Below, one piece after another: positions 1 through 8,741 of a stretch of DNA of 64,000 nt. The stretch lies in the NCBI GenBank assembly GCA_902494555.1, contig CABUTR010000002.1, positions 49,416-113,415 on the forward strand. The letters are read 5' to 3'. The first letter of the stretch is position 1. Each line of letters begins with the position of its first letter. The notes beneath the pieces were generated by a model that was given only the letters and a program-made list of their open reading frames with translations, had not been told where the DNA came from and searched no databases. The DNA comes from an uncultured Collinsella sp. GTDB taxonomy: Bacteria; Actinomycetota; Coriobacteriia; Coriobacteriales; Coriobacteriaceae. Both the position numbers and the translations under genes were made by a program.

Positions 1-1173
1 CTGTATGTGGGTCTGGGCAACCTTACGGCCGGTCTTACCGTTGAGCTTTTCGTCAACGACTTCCTCATGGCGATTTTCTTTTTGTTGGTGGGCATTGAGC
101 TTAAGTACGAGATGACGGTCGGCGAGCTCAAGAATCCGCGTCAGGCCATGCTTCCCATGCTGGCGGCCGTGGGCGGCGTCGTCGTTCCTGCCTGCATCTA
201 CCTGATCTTTAACCATGCCGGCGCCCGCAACGGTTGGGCCATCCCCATGGCAACCGATATTGCCTTTGCGCTGGGCGTGCTGTCGCTTTTGGGCAACCGC
301 GTGCCCAACGGCGTGCGCGTGTTCTTCTCGACGCTCGCCATCGCCGATGACCTCATCTCCATCGCCGCCATCGCCATCTTCTACGGTCAGAGCCCCAATC
401 CGTTTTGGTTGGGCGCCGCTGCGCTTGTGACCTGCGCGCTCGTGTGGCTCAACAAGACGCAGCATTACCGCCTCGCCCCGTATTCGGTACTGGGTCTGCT
501 GTTGTGGTTCTGCATGTTCAAGAGCGGCGTGCACGCTACGCTCGCCGGCGTCATCCTGGCCTTTACCATTCCGGCCAAGTGCGGCGTCAAGCTCGATAGC
601 CTCACCGATTGGCTGGGCGAGTGCCTGCCACTGCTCGATGACCGCTACGACGACGAGGCACACATCTTGGGCCAGCATGACTTTACCGTCTCGACCACCA
701 GGGTCGAGCGCGTCATGCACCGCGTGACCCCGCCGCTCATCCGCATGGAGCGTCTGATCTCCACGCCGGTCAACTTTGTGATCCTGCCGATCTTTGCGTT
801 CGTGAACGCACAGGTTCGCCTAGTGGGCGTGGACATGAGCACGCTGCTCACCGACCCGGTGACGCTCGGCGTGTACTTTGGCATGCTGCTGGGCAAGCCG
901 ATCGGCATCTTTGGTATGACGTTTGCCCTGGTTAAGCTTAAGGCCTGCGAGCTGCCGCACAATGTCAACTGGCACATGATTGCCGGTGTGGGCATTCTGG
1001 GCGGTATCGGCTTTACCATGTCGATTCTCATCAGCGGCCTTGCCTTCCCGACGGCCCAGTTTGAGGTTCTGGCTGCCAAGGCTGCCATCCTTGCCGGTTC
1101 GGTCACCGCTGCCGTGCTCGGCATGATCTACATGAGTGTGGTCTGCAAACACCCCGCGCCCAAGAACGAGTAA
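1..1173 (+). CDS. nhaA: Na+/H+ antiporter NhaA, 5' end cut by the window
   Basis: Integral-membrane antiporter that exchanges cytoplasmic Na+ for external H+. The reading frame is open from base 1 (a GTG at 7 is only an internal codon), so the N-terminal part lies outside the window. Family hallmarks are visible: the ATDIAFALGV segment (about nt 250-280), the IADDL pair of adjacent aspartates (about nt 343-357) that forms the ion-binding site in the family, and the C-terminal GIGFTMSILI helix (about nt 1006-1035). About 390 residues remain with many hydrophobic helices. It is followed by a clear hairpin terminator and appears to be the last gene of its unit. Identification is by recognised motifs and is secure; the true start cannot be seen. 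Confidence 0.93.
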   Translation: MYVGLGNLTAGLTVELFVNDFLMAIFFLLVGIELKYEMTVGELKNPRQAMLPMLAAVGGVVVPACIYLIFNHAGARNGWAIPMATDIAFALGVLSLLGNRVPNGVRVFFSTLAIADDLISIAAIAIFYGQSPNPFWLGAAALVTCALVWLNKTQHYRLAPYSVLGLLLWFCMFKSGVHATLAGVILAFTIPAKCGVKLDSLTDWLGECLPLLDDRYDDEAHILGQHDFTVSTTRVERVMHRVTPPLIRMERLISTPVNFVILPIFAFVNAQVRLVGVDMSTLLTDPVTLGVYFGMLLGKPIGIFGMTFALVKLKACELPHNVNWHMIAGVGILGGIGFTMSILISGLAFPTAQFEVLAAKAAILAGSVTAAVLGMIYMSVVCKHPAPKNE

Positions 1174-1190
1174 AAGCACATGCAAGTTTG

Positions 1191-1228
1191 AAAACGCCGC
1201 CTGTGAACACCATCACAAGCGGCGTTTT
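1191..1228. terminator. Bidirectional hairpin terminator after nhaA
   Basis: AAAACGCCGC pairs with GCGGCGTTTT around a short loop, with an inner CTGTGA/TCACA pairing. A-tract on the left and T-tract on the right let it serve nhaA (+) and the convergent small gene (-). Confidence 0.85.
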
Positions 1229-1258
1229 AGTCATTTGGGACGTTCTTAAGTGACTAGG
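1229..1258. repeat. REP-like element, copy 1 (GGGACGTTCTTAA type)
   Basis: Begins directly after the T-tract of the preceding terminator: AGTCATTTGGGACGTTCTTA followed by AGTGACTAG. It matches the elements at 8689-8718, 35169-35200 and 35321-35352. Ends AGTCA and TGACT are inverted. Confidence 0.75.
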
Positions 1259-1259
1259 G

Positions 1260-1514
1260 CTATTCCACGGTGCCGTAGACGGCACCCCAGCCGTGGGCGG
1301 CAAGGGCCGAGTTGAGCTGGTCGCAAAGTGACTGGCGGTCGTAATAGCCGGGCGGTAGCAGGTTGACGATTTCCATGAGATCGGGCGCCAGGTCCAAGAT
1401 TTCGGCCTGTACGATCAGATCCAGGCGGTCGATGGCGTGGCGGTCGTAAAACAGTCCGTCGACCAGGCGCTGCAGGTCGCCGAATTCCTCGGCCTGGAAC
1501 GATCCGTACTCCAT
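1260..1514 (-). CDS. Small conserved-looking hypothetical protein (84 aa)
   Basis: Function unknown. The start is fixed by an excellent Shine-Dalgarno (AAGGAGG, 5 nt before the ATG at 1514). The protein is acidic in its first half and has a region LPPGYYDRQSLCDQLNSAL (about residues 53-71) that looks like a small folded helical domain. No signal peptide, membrane segment or metal motif is seen. It is convergent with nhaA and divergent from the aminotransferase at 1664, with about 150 bp between the starts. I do not recognise a family; the strong ribosome site and codon use are the evidence that it is real. Confidence 0.7.
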   Translation of the reverse strand: MEYGSFQAEEFGDLQRLVDGLFYDRHAIDRLDLIVQAEILDLAPDLMEIVNLLPPGYYDRQSLCDQLNSALAAHGWGAVYGTVE

Positions 1515-1663
1515 AGTGCCTCCTTGGGCGCTTCACGCCGGCATACGCGGCGATTCGTAATTCATTGCGATGGACTTAATCTATCACGGCTTCATACCGT
1601 TGCGGCGGTGGCGGTCTATACTTAGACGAACTGCAACGTACCGCTTCGCGAAAGGTCGCACCC

Positions 1664-2968
1664 ATGCAGACGATCTACCAGAAGATGGAAACCACCGAAC
1701 TCGATGCCGCCATCGAGGCGCTCAAAGCCGAGGTCGCCGAGGTCAAGGCCAAGGGCCTGGCGCTCGACATGGCCCGCGGCAAGCCGTCGCCCTCCCAGGT
1801 GGACATCTCTCGACCCATGCTCGATATCCTCAATGCCGATGCCGATCTGCACGACGGCAACGTCGACTGCTCCAACTACGGCTGCTTTGAGGGCATTCCC
1901 TCGGCACGCAAGCTGGCGGGGGAGTTCCTGGGTTGCCCCGCCGAGCAGACGCTCGTGCTGGGTTCGTCGAGTTTGCTGATCGAGCACGATATCGCCGGTA
2001 TGTTCTGGCGTTGCGGCTCGTGTGGTAGCGACCCTTGGGAGGCTTACGAGGCAGCGCACGACGGCAAGAAGGTCAAGTTCCTGTGCCCGGTTCCCGGCTA
2101 CGATCGCCACTTTGGCATCACCGCCGACTTGGGTATCGAGAACGTTCCCGTCGCGATGACCGACAACGGCCCCGATATGGACGAGATCGAGCGCCTCGTT
2201 GCCGCCGACGATTCCATCAAGGGCATCTGGTGCGTGCCCAAGTATTCCAACCCCACGGGTATCACCTTTAGCGAGGACACCGTGCGTCGCCTGGTCGAGA
2301 TGCCCACGGCCGCGCCCGATTTCCGCATCTTCTGGGACAACGCCTACTGCGTGCACGACCTGTGCGACGAAACCGACAAGCTCGCCAACATCTTCGATCT
2401 TGCCCGCGCGGCGGGCACCGAGGACCGCGTGGTGGCATTCGCCTCGACGTCCAAGATCACCTTCCCGGGTGCCGGTGTCGGCTTTATCGGTGCGAGCCCC
2501 GCGGTTATCGCGGAGTTCTCCAAGCGCCTGAAGGCCGGCCTCATCAGCGCCGATAAGCTCAACCAGCTGCGCCACGTGCGTTTCCTTCCCACCATCGAGG
2601 CGGTCAAGGAGCACATGAAAAAGCATGCCGAGTTCTTGCGCCCGCGCTTTGAGGCCGTTGAGCGCAAGCTCACCGAGGGCCTGGGCGATACGGGCTGTGC
2701 CACCTGGACGCACCCCCGCGGCGGCTACTTTGTAAGCTTCGATGGTCCCGAGGGCTCGGCTCAAAAGGTCGCCGCGCTTTGCGCAGACCTGGGCGTTAAG
2801 CTCACGCCGGCCGGTGCCACCTGGCCCTATGGCAAGGATCCGCGCGACACCAACATCCGCATCGCGCCGAGCTATCCCACGGTCGAGGACTTGGAGGCCG
2901 CGCTCGATGTGCTGGTGCTGGCCGTTAAGCTTGTCGCTGCCGAGCTTGCGCGTGCCGAACGCGCCTAA
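1664..2968 (+). CDS. Aspartate aminotransferase, MocR-like class (type Ic)
   Basis: PLP-dependent transaminase interconverting aspartate/2-oxoglutarate and oxaloacetate/glutamate. At 434 aa it matches the subgroup typified by Corynebacterium glutamicum AspAT, not classical AspC. The Schiff-base lysine is K264 in STSKITFPGAGVGF; the substrate-binding YSNPTG lies upstream and the carboxylate-binding arginine is in the C-terminal NIRIAPS segment. The N-terminal AMARGKPSPSQ-like stretch is typical of the subgroup. The start at 1664 has an AAAGG about 10 nt upstream; an internal ATG at 1685 is a weaker alternative. It stands alone, before a STAS-domain gene 51 nt downstream. The class is secure; substrate is inferred from the family. 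Confidence 0.88.
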   Translation: MQTIYQKMETTELDAAIEALKAEVAEVKAKGLALDMARGKPSPSQVDISRPMLDILNADADLHDGNVDCSNYGCFEGIPSARKLAGEFLGCPAEQTLVLGSSSLLIEHDIAGMFWRCGSCGSDPWEAYEAAHDGKKVKFLCPVPGYDRHFGITADLGIENVPVAMTDNGPDMDEIERLVAADDSIKGIWCVPKYSNPTGITFSEDTVRRLVEMPTAAPDFRIFWDNAYCVHDLCDETDKLANIFDLARAAGTEDRVVAFASTSKITFPGAGVGFIGASPAVIAEFSKRLKAGLISADKLNQLRHVRFLPTIEAVKEHMKKHAEFLRPRFEAVERKLTEGLGDTGCATWTHPRGGYFVSFDGPEGSAQKVAALCADLGVKLTPAGATWPYGKDPRDTNIRIAPSYPTVEDLEAALDVLVLAVKLVAAELARAERA

Positions 2969-3019
2969 CGCGCGGCTTCCCGTACTATCCGCACTTTCGA
3001 TACACAAAGGAGCGTATAC

Positions 3020-3334
3020 ATGGATTTGGGTATTTCCACCAACCCCACGCCAGAGCTCTACACCATTAAGGTAACCGGCGAGATCGATATCTCTAACGCC
3101 GATAGCCTGCGCAATGCCATCGACCTGGCGCTCGAGCAGCCCACTGAGGCCGTTGAGCTCGATTTTGCCCAGGTGAGCTACATCGATTCGACGGGCATTG
3201 GCGTGCTCGTGGGCGCCGCACACCACGCGGTCGACCACGGCAAGCGCTTTAGCTGCACCAATGTGCAGCCCCCGGTGATGCGCGTGGTCCAGCTGTTGGG
3301 TGTCGACCAGGAGATTTCGATCACCGCTGCATAA
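3020..3334 (+). CDS. STAS-domain anti-sigma factor antagonist
   Basis: A single STAS domain of 104 aa, the size of SpoIIAA/RsbV. The conserved phosphorylation loop is YIDSTGIGVLVGA, with S57 as the expected kinase target. In the family the unphosphorylated protein binds an anti-sigma kinase and frees a sigma factor. No partner kinase or sigma gene is adjacent, so the partner is unknown. The start has AAAGGAG 8 nt upstream. It is cytoplasmic with no signal or membrane segment. The alternative is a STAS component of another signalling complex. Confidence 0.85.
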   Translation: MDLGISTNPTPELYTIKVTGEIDISNADSLRNAIDLALEQPTEAVELDFAQVSYIDSTGIGVLVGAAHHAVDHGKRFSCTNVQPPVMRVVQLLGVDQEISITAA

Positions 3335-3377
3335 TCTTTGCCCCCAAAAGGGCGTGCCGTTTGGCATATGTTTGTGA

Positions 3378-3405
3378 TGCGCTCGGACGTTTTGGCGTCC
3401 GGGCG
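3378..3405. terminator. GC-rich hairpin after the STAS gene
   Basis: GCGC-TCGGACG pairs with CGTCCG-GGCGC around TTTTGG. There is no clean T-run after it, so it may be an attenuating or mRNA-end hairpin, not an efficient terminator. Confidence 0.45.
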
Positions 3406-3487
3406 CTATACTTGACCGAATGAATAGACGAGTTCCGGCCGAATGGCGCGGTGCGGGCTCGACTCACATCGAGCCTTGGAGGTATGT

Positions 3488-4078
3488 GTGTTTGGTATTG
3501 GAGAGGGTGAGCTCGCGATCATCGTGGTCTTCGGCTTTTTGCTGTTTGGCCCGGATAAGCTCCCACAGATGGGCCGTACGATTGGCCGTGCCATCCGTCA
3601 GTTCCGCGAGACGCAGGAAAAGATGACGGCCGTTGTTCAGTCCGAGATTATCGATCCGGTGAGCGAGGCCGCGTCGGCCCCGGTCAAGCCCAAGAAGGCT
3701 GCTGCGATCGACGACGATTCCGATGCGGACGAGGATGCCGCCGAGACGGCAGCGCCCGCCAAGAAGGAGACCTTTGCCGAGCGTCGCGCCCGTCTTGCTG
3801 CCGAGAAGGCCGCGAGCGAGGCTGCCGCCGAGGGCGAGGGTGCTGCTGAGGAGTCCGAGGCCGAGGGTGCCGAGCCTGCCGCTGCCGCCGCTGCCGCCGT
3901 CGAGCCTGAATCTGCTACAGAGCCGGAGCCCGAGCCCGAGCCGGCAGAGCCCACGACGGCTGACCTCTACGCCCGTCGTCCCCGCAAGCGCAAGGCCGTC
4001 GTCGACCAGCTCGCTCGCGAGCTCGAGGCCGAGGACGACGCCGTTGCCGCCGATGCCCCGAAGGGAGGCGATGAGTAA
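3488..4078 (+). CDS. tatA: Twin-arginine translocase subunit TatA/TatB family
   Basis: Pore-forming or receptor component of the Tat pathway that exports folded proteins. The start is GTG 3488, chosen because TTGGAGG sits 5 nt upstream and it gives the canonical N-terminus FGIGEGELAIIVVFGFLLFG, one short membrane helix, then the FGPDKLP hinge and an amphipathic helix (GRTIGRAIRQFRETQEKM). About 196 aa, with an unusually long acidic Ala/Glu/Pro-rich tail (residues 60-196) ending in a basic patch RRPRKRK. Its stop overlaps tatC (TAATG), so the two are translationally coupled. With one TatA-like protein here, it may do both TatA and TatB jobs. Confidence 0.9.
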   Translation: MFGIGEGELAIIVVFGFLLFGPDKLPQMGRTIGRAIRQFRETQEKMTAVVQSEIIDPVSEAASAPVKPKKAAAIDDDSDADEDAAETAAPAKKETFAERRARLAAEKAASEAAAEGEGAAEESEAEGAEPAAAAAAAVEPESATEPEPEPEPAEPTTADLYARRPRKRKAVVDQLARELEAEDDAVAADAPKGGDE

Positions 4079-4869
4079 TGCCTATCGGACCTGCGCGCAT
4101 GCCGCTCTTCGATCACCTGGGAGAGCTCCGTCGCCGCCTGACCATCGTGGTCGTCTCGGTGTTTGCTGCAGCCATCGTGCTGTATTTCGCCACGCCCGTG
4201 GTGCTCGACATATTGGAAGATCCCATCCGCTCCTTTGTGCCGGACGGTAAGTTCTACATCACCACCACCCTTGGCGGCTTTGGTCTGCGCTTTTCGCTGG
4301 CCATCAAGATGGCCGTTGTCATGTGCACGCCCATGATTATCTGGCAGATTCTGGCGTTTTTCCTGCCGGCGCTTCGCCCCAACGAGCGCAAGTGGGTCGT
4401 GCCCACGGTGCTCGCCTCGACGGTGTTGTTCTTCCTGGGCGCCATCTTTTGCTACTTCATCATCATTCCTGCGGGCTTTGAGTGGCTCATCGGCGAAACC
4501 TCGGCTGTCGCCACGGCGCTGCCCGATCTGGAGAACTACGTCAACATGGAGCTGCTCTTTATGATCGGCTTTGGCGTGGCATTTGAGCTGCCGCTCATCA
4601 TCTTCTACCTGTCCGTCTTCCACATCGTGTCCTACGCGGCCTTCCGCAGCGCCTGGCGTTACGTATACGTTGGCCTGCTTGTGGGCTCGGCTGTGATCAC
4701 GCCCGACGGCTCGCCCGTTACGCTGGGGCTCATGTATGGTGCTCTGCTCTCGCTCTACGAGATTTCGCTTGCCATCGCCCGTGTGGTCATTACCGCGCGC
4801 GAGGGCAAGGAGGGCTTGTTTGTGAGCCGTCTGGACCTGTTCTCGGACGACGAGGACGATGAGGAGTAA
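4078..4869 (+). CDS. tatC: Sec-independent protein translocase TatC
   Basis: Polytopic Tat component that recognises twin-arginine signal peptides. It has the cytoplasmic N-terminal motif PLFDHLGELRRRL (residues 9-21), six predicted hydrophobic helices, the FELPLIIFYLS segment, and the conserved ITPDGSPVT loop. It is 263 aa, normal for the family, with a short acidic tail (SDDEDDEE). It overlaps tatA by one base and precedes hypA by 6 nt, so tatA-tatC-hypA-hypB look like one transcription unit. Confidence 0.95.
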   Translation: MPIGPARMPLFDHLGELRRRLTIVVVSVFAAAIVLYFATPVVLDILEDPIRSFVPDGKFYITTTLGGFGLRFSLAIKMAVVMCTPMIIWQILAFFLPALRPNERKWVVPTVLASTVLFFLGAIFCYFIIIPAGFEWLIGETSAVATALPDLENYVNMELLFMIGFGVAFELPLIIFYLSVFHIVSYAAFRSAWRYVYVGLLVGSAVITPDGSPVTLGLMYGALLSLYEISLAIARVVITAREGKEGLFVSRLDLFSDDEDDEE

Positions 4870-4875
4870 ATCGGT

Positions 4876-5232
4876 ATGCACGAGGTTGGCATTGTCAACG
4901 GCATACTCGATACAGTGATTCGCGCGGCGCGTGGGGCGGGGGCCTCGCGCGCCGTTTTGGTAACACTTCGTATCGGGGATATGACCGAGGTCGTGCGCGA
5001 GGCGCTCGACTTTGCGTGGGAGACGTTTCGCGACGAGGACCCGCTCACGCGCGGCTGCGAGCTTGCCGTAGAGGAAGTCCATCCACAAAGCGAGTGTCAG
5101 GACTGCGGCGAGGTCTTTGATCACGACCGTTTCCATTGTCGCTGCCCCCAATGTGGCGGCGCCAACGTGCGCCTGCTGCACGGCCGCGAGCTCGATATCG
5201 CCAGTATCGAAATCGAGACCCCCGACGATTAG
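4876..5232 (+). CDS. hypA: Hydrogenase nickel insertion protein HypA
   Basis: Nickel chaperone that delivers Ni to [NiFe]-hydrogenase or urease maturation together with HypB. The N-terminal M-H-E nickel site is intact (H2, E3), and the zinc domain carries C74-x2-C77 and C90-x2-C93. 118 aa, the usual length. It sits 6 nt behind tatC and 54 nt before hypB. No hydrogenase structural gene or hypCDEF is in the window, so the client is unknown; linkage to the Tat genes fits a Tat-exported hydrogenase but is only inference. Confidence 0.92.
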   Translation: MHEVGIVNGILDTVIRAARGAGASRAVLVTLRIGDMTEVVREALDFAWETFRDEDPLTRGCELAVEEVHPQSECQDCGEVFDHDRFHCRCPQCGGANVRLLHGRELDIASIEIETPDD

Positions 5233-5286
5233 CCCGCCAGCCACCTGGGGACGGGGCATAAATGGTAGAAGTAAGGAGTGCCGAAT

Positions 5287-5970
5287 ATGGCCGAGAAAAC
5301 GATTGATATCGCATCGCCGATTCTGTCGCGCAACGAGCGCCTGGCAGATCAGTTGCGTCAGCGATTTAAAGAGACAAACACCTATGTGATCAATGTGCTG
5401 TCGAGCCCCGGCTCGGGTAAGACAACCACGATTTTGGGCACCAATGAGCGCCTGCGCGACAAGGCCGGCCTGCGCTGTGCCGTCATCGAGGGCGATATCG
5501 CCTCGGATGTCGACGCCATCACCATGAAGGAAGCCGGCATGCCCGCCATTCAGATCAATACGGGCGGCCTGTGCCACCTTGAGGGCAACATGATCATGGA
5601 GGCCGTTGACGCCTTCGACCAGGCGGTGGGTCTGGAAAACATCGACGTCATCTTTATCGAAAACGTGGGTAACCTGGTCTGCCCAGTCGACTTTGACCTG
5701 GGCGAGAACCTGTCCATCATGATCCTCTCGGTGCCCGAGGGCGACGACAAGCCTATCAAGTACCCGGGCATCTTCCAGCACGCCGGCGCACAGCTGCTCA
5801 ACAAGGTCGATGTGGCCCCGGCTTTCGATTTTGACATGGATGGGTATACTAAGACACTCGATGACCTCAATCCGCAGGCGCCGCGGTTTGCCGTGAGCGC
5901 GCGCAAGGGCGAGGGCATGGATGCCTGGTGCGATTGGCTCATCGGGCAGATTGAGCAAGCAAGGGCGTAA
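5287..5970 (+). CDS. hypB: Hydrogenase maturation GTPase HypB
   Basis: GTPase that works with HypA in nickel delivery. The P-loop is SSPGSGKTT (residues 39-47), followed by EGDIASDVDA, the metal-switch region GGLCHLEGNM and the guanine-specificity NKVD. 227 aa from the ATG at 5287, chosen over the in-frame GTG at 5278 because AAGGAG ends exactly at that GTG. There is no His-rich N-terminal nickel-storage tail, unlike some HypB proteins. It is probably co-transcribed with hypA and followed 54 nt later by the topoisomerase gene. Confidence 0.93.
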   Translation: MAEKTIDIASPILSRNERLADQLRQRFKETNTYVINVLSSPGSGKTTTILGTNERLRDKAGLRCAVIEGDIASDVDAITMKEAGMPAIQINTGGLCHLEGNMIMEAVDAFDQAVGLENIDVIFIENVGNLVCPVDFDLGENLSIMILSVPEGDDKPIKYPGIFQHAGAQLLNKVDVAPAFDFDMDGYTKTLDDLNPQAPRFAVSARKGEGMDAWCDWLIGQIEQARA

Positions 5971-6024
5971 GTCGGCCGCCATACGGGCGGGCGTAGCCGC
6001 AGAGATACGAGATAGGAGCCTCTT

Positions 6025-8619
6025 TTGAAGCTCATCATCGCCGAGAAAAACGATGCTGCGCGTCAGATTGCCGAGCGTCTGTCCACGGGCAAGCCCAAAA
6101 AGGACAAGGTGTACAACACCGCCATCTACCGTTTTGAGTGGAAGGGCGAGGAGTGCGTGACGATCGGCCTTGCCGGTCACATCCTTGCGCCCGATTTTTG
6201 CGACAGCGTGCTGTTCGATAAAAAGCTGGGCTGGTATTCGGTCACCGAGGACGGCGAGATGCTGCCGGCCGACATGCCCGATGGTCTGGCTCGTCCGCCC
6301 TACGACACCAAGCGCAAGCCGTTCCTTGCCGACGGCATTTCCATCAAGGGCTGGAAGCTCGAGAGCCTGCCCTATCTCACCTGGGCGCCCGTCATTAAGT
6401 TGCCGGCCGAGAAAGAGCTCATTCGCTCGCTCAAGAACCTTGCCAAAAAGTCCGACAGCGTCATCATCGCCACGGACTTCGATCGCGAGGGCGAGCTGAT
6501 CGGTTCGGACGCCCTCAACAAGGTGCGCGAGGTTGCGCCCGACTTGCCGGTCGCCCGCGCCCAGTACTCTTCGTTTACCAAGGCCGAGATCACGCAGGCC
6601 TTCGATAATCTCGTCTCGCTCGACCAGAACCTGGCCGACGCCGGCGAGAGCCGTCAGCACATCGACCTCATTTGGGGTGCGGTGCTCACGCGCTACCTGA
6701 CGCTCGCCAAGTTTGGCGGCTTTGGCAACGTGCGTTCCGCCGGCCGCGTGCAGACGCCGACGCTCGCCTTGGTGGTCGAGCGCGAGCGCGAGCGCATGGC
6801 GTTTGTGCCCGAGGACTATTGGCAGATTCGCGGCATGGGTGCCGCGCAGGGTGCTGCCGAGGACGATCGCTTTAAGATTGCGCACAAGACAGCGCGCTTT
6901 ACCGACAAGGATGCTGCCGAGACGGCGTACGGCCATGTCGACAGCGTCGCGACGGCAACCGTCGCCGCGGTGACCAAGCGCTCGCGCAAGCAGCAGCCGC
7001 CCACGCCGTTTGCAACCACCTCGCTGCAGGCCGCCGCCGCTGCCGAGGGCATCTCGCCTGCGCGTACCATGCGCATCGCCGAGTCCCTCTACATGGCGGG
7101 CCTTATCAGCTACCCGCGTGTCGACAACACCGTGTATCCCGCGACGCTCGATTTGGGCGCCGTGGTGAGTGACCTGGCAAAGATCAACCCGGCGCTGGCG
7201 CCCGTGTGCAAAAAGGTACTCGCTGGTCCCATGAAGCCCACGCGCGGTAAAGTCGAGACCACCGACCACCCGCCTATCTACCCCACGGGCGAGGGCGATC
7301 CGTCCACGCTCGACGGCGGCCAGCGCAAGCTCTATGACCTGATCGCCCGCCGCTTCCTGGCGACGCTTATGGGTCCTGCGACCATCGAGAACACCAAGCT
7401 CGAGCTCGACGTGAACGGCGAGCCGTTCGTGGCTTCGGGCGATGTGCTCGTGACCCCGGGTTTCCGCGAGGCGTACCCGTACGGACTCAAGCGCGACGAG
7501 CAGATGCCGCCGCTGGAGCAGGGCGACGCGGTCGACGTGTTCGACATTAAGCTCGAGGCAAAGCAGACCGAGCCGCCCGCGCGCTACAGCCAGGGCAAGC
7601 TCGTGCAGGAGATGGAAAAGCGCGGCCTGGGCACCAAGTCCACGCGCGCGAGCATCATCGAACGCCTGTATGCCGTGCGCTATCTCAAAAACGATCCCGT
7701 TGAGCCGAGCCAGCTGGGTATTGCCATCATCGATGCGCTGTCACAGTTTGCCCCGCGCATCACGAGCCCCGATATGACCAGTGAGCTCGACGGCGACATG
7801 ACCCGCGTCGAGCGCGGCGAGGACACCGAAGAGCATGTCGTGACGCACTCTCGCGCGCTGCTGGCTGGCGTGCTCGACGAGCTGCTCAAGCACACGCAGG
7901 AGCTGGGCGACGCCATCAGCGACGCCGTCACGGCCGATGCGCGCGTGGGCGCTTGCCCCAAGTGCGGCAAGGACCTGGTTATGAAGACGAGCGCCAAGAC
8001 CCGCGGCAGCTTTATCGGCTGCATGGGCTGGCCCGACTGCGATGTGACCTATCCGGTGCCGAGCGGCGTCAAGGTAAGCCCGCTCGAGGGCGAGGCGGCC
8101 GTGTGCCCCGAGTGCGGCGCACCGCGCATTAAGTGCCAGCCGTTCCGCCAGAAGGCCTTCGAGATTTGCGTGAACCCTACGTGCCCCACCAACTACGAGC
8201 CCGACCTTAAGGTGGGCGAGTGCAAGGTGTGCGCCGAGGCCGGACGCCATGGCGACCTGATCGCGCACAAGAGCGAGAAGAGCGGCAAGCGCTTTATCCG
8301 CTGCACCAACTACGATGACTGCGGTGTGAGCTATCCTCTGCCGGCGCGCGGTAAGCTCGAGGCGACGGGCGAGACCTGCCCCGAGTGCGGCGCCCCCATC
8401 GTGGTGGTCAACACGGCGCGCGGCCCGTGGCGCATCTGCGTGAACATGGACTGCCCGACCAAGGAGAAGAAGCCCGCCCGCGGCCGCAAGACCACGACCA
8501 AGGCGAGCACGGCAAAGAAGACGACGGCGGCCAAGAAGACGACGGCTAAGAAAGCCACTGCCGCCAAGAAGGCGACCGCGAAGAAGTCGACTGCCAAGAA
8601 AGCAGCCGCCGACAAGTAA
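6025..8619 (+). CDS. topA: Type IA DNA topoisomerase I, archaeal-type core with zinc ribbons and Lys-rich tail
   Basis: Relaxes negative supercoils through a 5'-phosphotyrosine intermediate. Order: Toprim domain starting KLIIAEKNDAARQIA, with the acidic DFDREGE motif (about residues 152-158); catalytic region ISYPRVDNTVYP with Y363; then four Cys4 zinc ribbons (first at C644, CPKC; last CPECGAP); and a tail rich in AKKTTAKK repeats from about residue 815. The N-terminal motif EKNDAA and SYPRVDNT resemble archaeal TopA more than bacterial TopA (VESPTKA / ITYMRTDS). The start is TTG 6025 with TAGGAG 6-7 nt upstream. 864 aa. Function is secure, the archaeal affinity is a judgement from motifs. 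Confidence 0.9.
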   Translation: MKLIIAEKNDAARQIAERLSTGKPKKDKVYNTAIYRFEWKGEECVTIGLAGHILAPDFCDSVLFDKKLGWYSVTEDGEMLPADMPDGLARPPYDTKRKPFLADGISIKGWKLESLPYLTWAPVIKLPAEKELIRSLKNLAKKSDSVIIATDFDREGELIGSDALNKVREVAPDLPVARAQYSSFTKAEITQAFDNLVSLDQNLADAGESRQHIDLIWGAVLTRYLTLAKFGGFGNVRSAGRVQTPTLALVVERERERMAFVPEDYWQIRGMGAAQGAAEDDRFKIAHKTARFTDKDAAETAYGHVDSVATATVAAVTKRSRKQQPPTPFATTSLQAAAAAEGISPARTMRIAESLYMAGLISYPRVDNTVYPATLDLGAVVSDLAKINPALAPVCKKVLAGPMKPTRGKVETTDHPPIYPTGEGDPSTLDGGQRKLYDLIARRFLATLMGPATIENTKLELDVNGEPFVASGDVLVTPGFREAYPYGLKRDEQMPPLEQGDAVDVFDIKLEAKQTEPPARYSQGKLVQEMEKRGLGTKSTRASIIERLYAVRYLKNDPVEPSQLGIAIIDALSQFAPRITSPDMTSELDGDMTRVERGEDTEEHVVTHSRALLAGVLDELLKHTQELGDAISDAVTADARVGACPKCGKDLVMKTSAKTRGSFIGCMGWPDCDVTYPVPSGVKVSPLEGEAAVCPECGAPRIKCQPFRQKAFEICVNPTCPTNYEPDLKVGECKVCAEAGRHGDLIAHKSEKSGKRFIRCTNYDDCGVSYPLPARGKLEATGETCPECGAPIVVVNTARGPWRICVNMDCPTKEKKPARGRKTTTKASTAKKTTAAKKTTAKKATAAKKATAKKSTAKKAAADK

Positions 8620-8649
8620 CGGCGCAGTCGGAACATTGACTAAAACAAA

Positions 8650-8685
8650 AACGAGCGAGGACCCCGCAATCCTCGCTCGTTTTTT
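8650..8685 (+). terminator. Rho-independent terminator after topA
   Basis: ACGAGCGAGG / CCTCGCTCGT stem with a 10-nt loop and a T6 tract. Confidence 0.92.
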
Positions 8686-8688
8686 AGG

Positions 8689-8718
8689 TAGTCATTGGGG
8701 ACGTTCTTTAATGACTAG
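8689..8718. repeat. REP-like element, copy 2
   Basis: TAGTCATT and AATGACTA form perfect inverted ends around GGGGACGTTCTTT. It begins three bases after the terminator T-run, as copy 1 does. Confidence 0.78.
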
Positions 8719-8741
8719 TCGTTTAAGACCGTCGCATGTGA

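Noticed and set aside
1622..3367. Minus-strand reading frame of 581 codons over the aminotransferase and STAS genes.
   Set aside because: Antisense shadow without ribosome site or recognisable motif.
3967..7269. Long minus-strand reading frame (1100 codons) over tat/hyp/topA.
   Set aside because: It is antisense to well-identified genes; GC-rich third positions keep such frames open.
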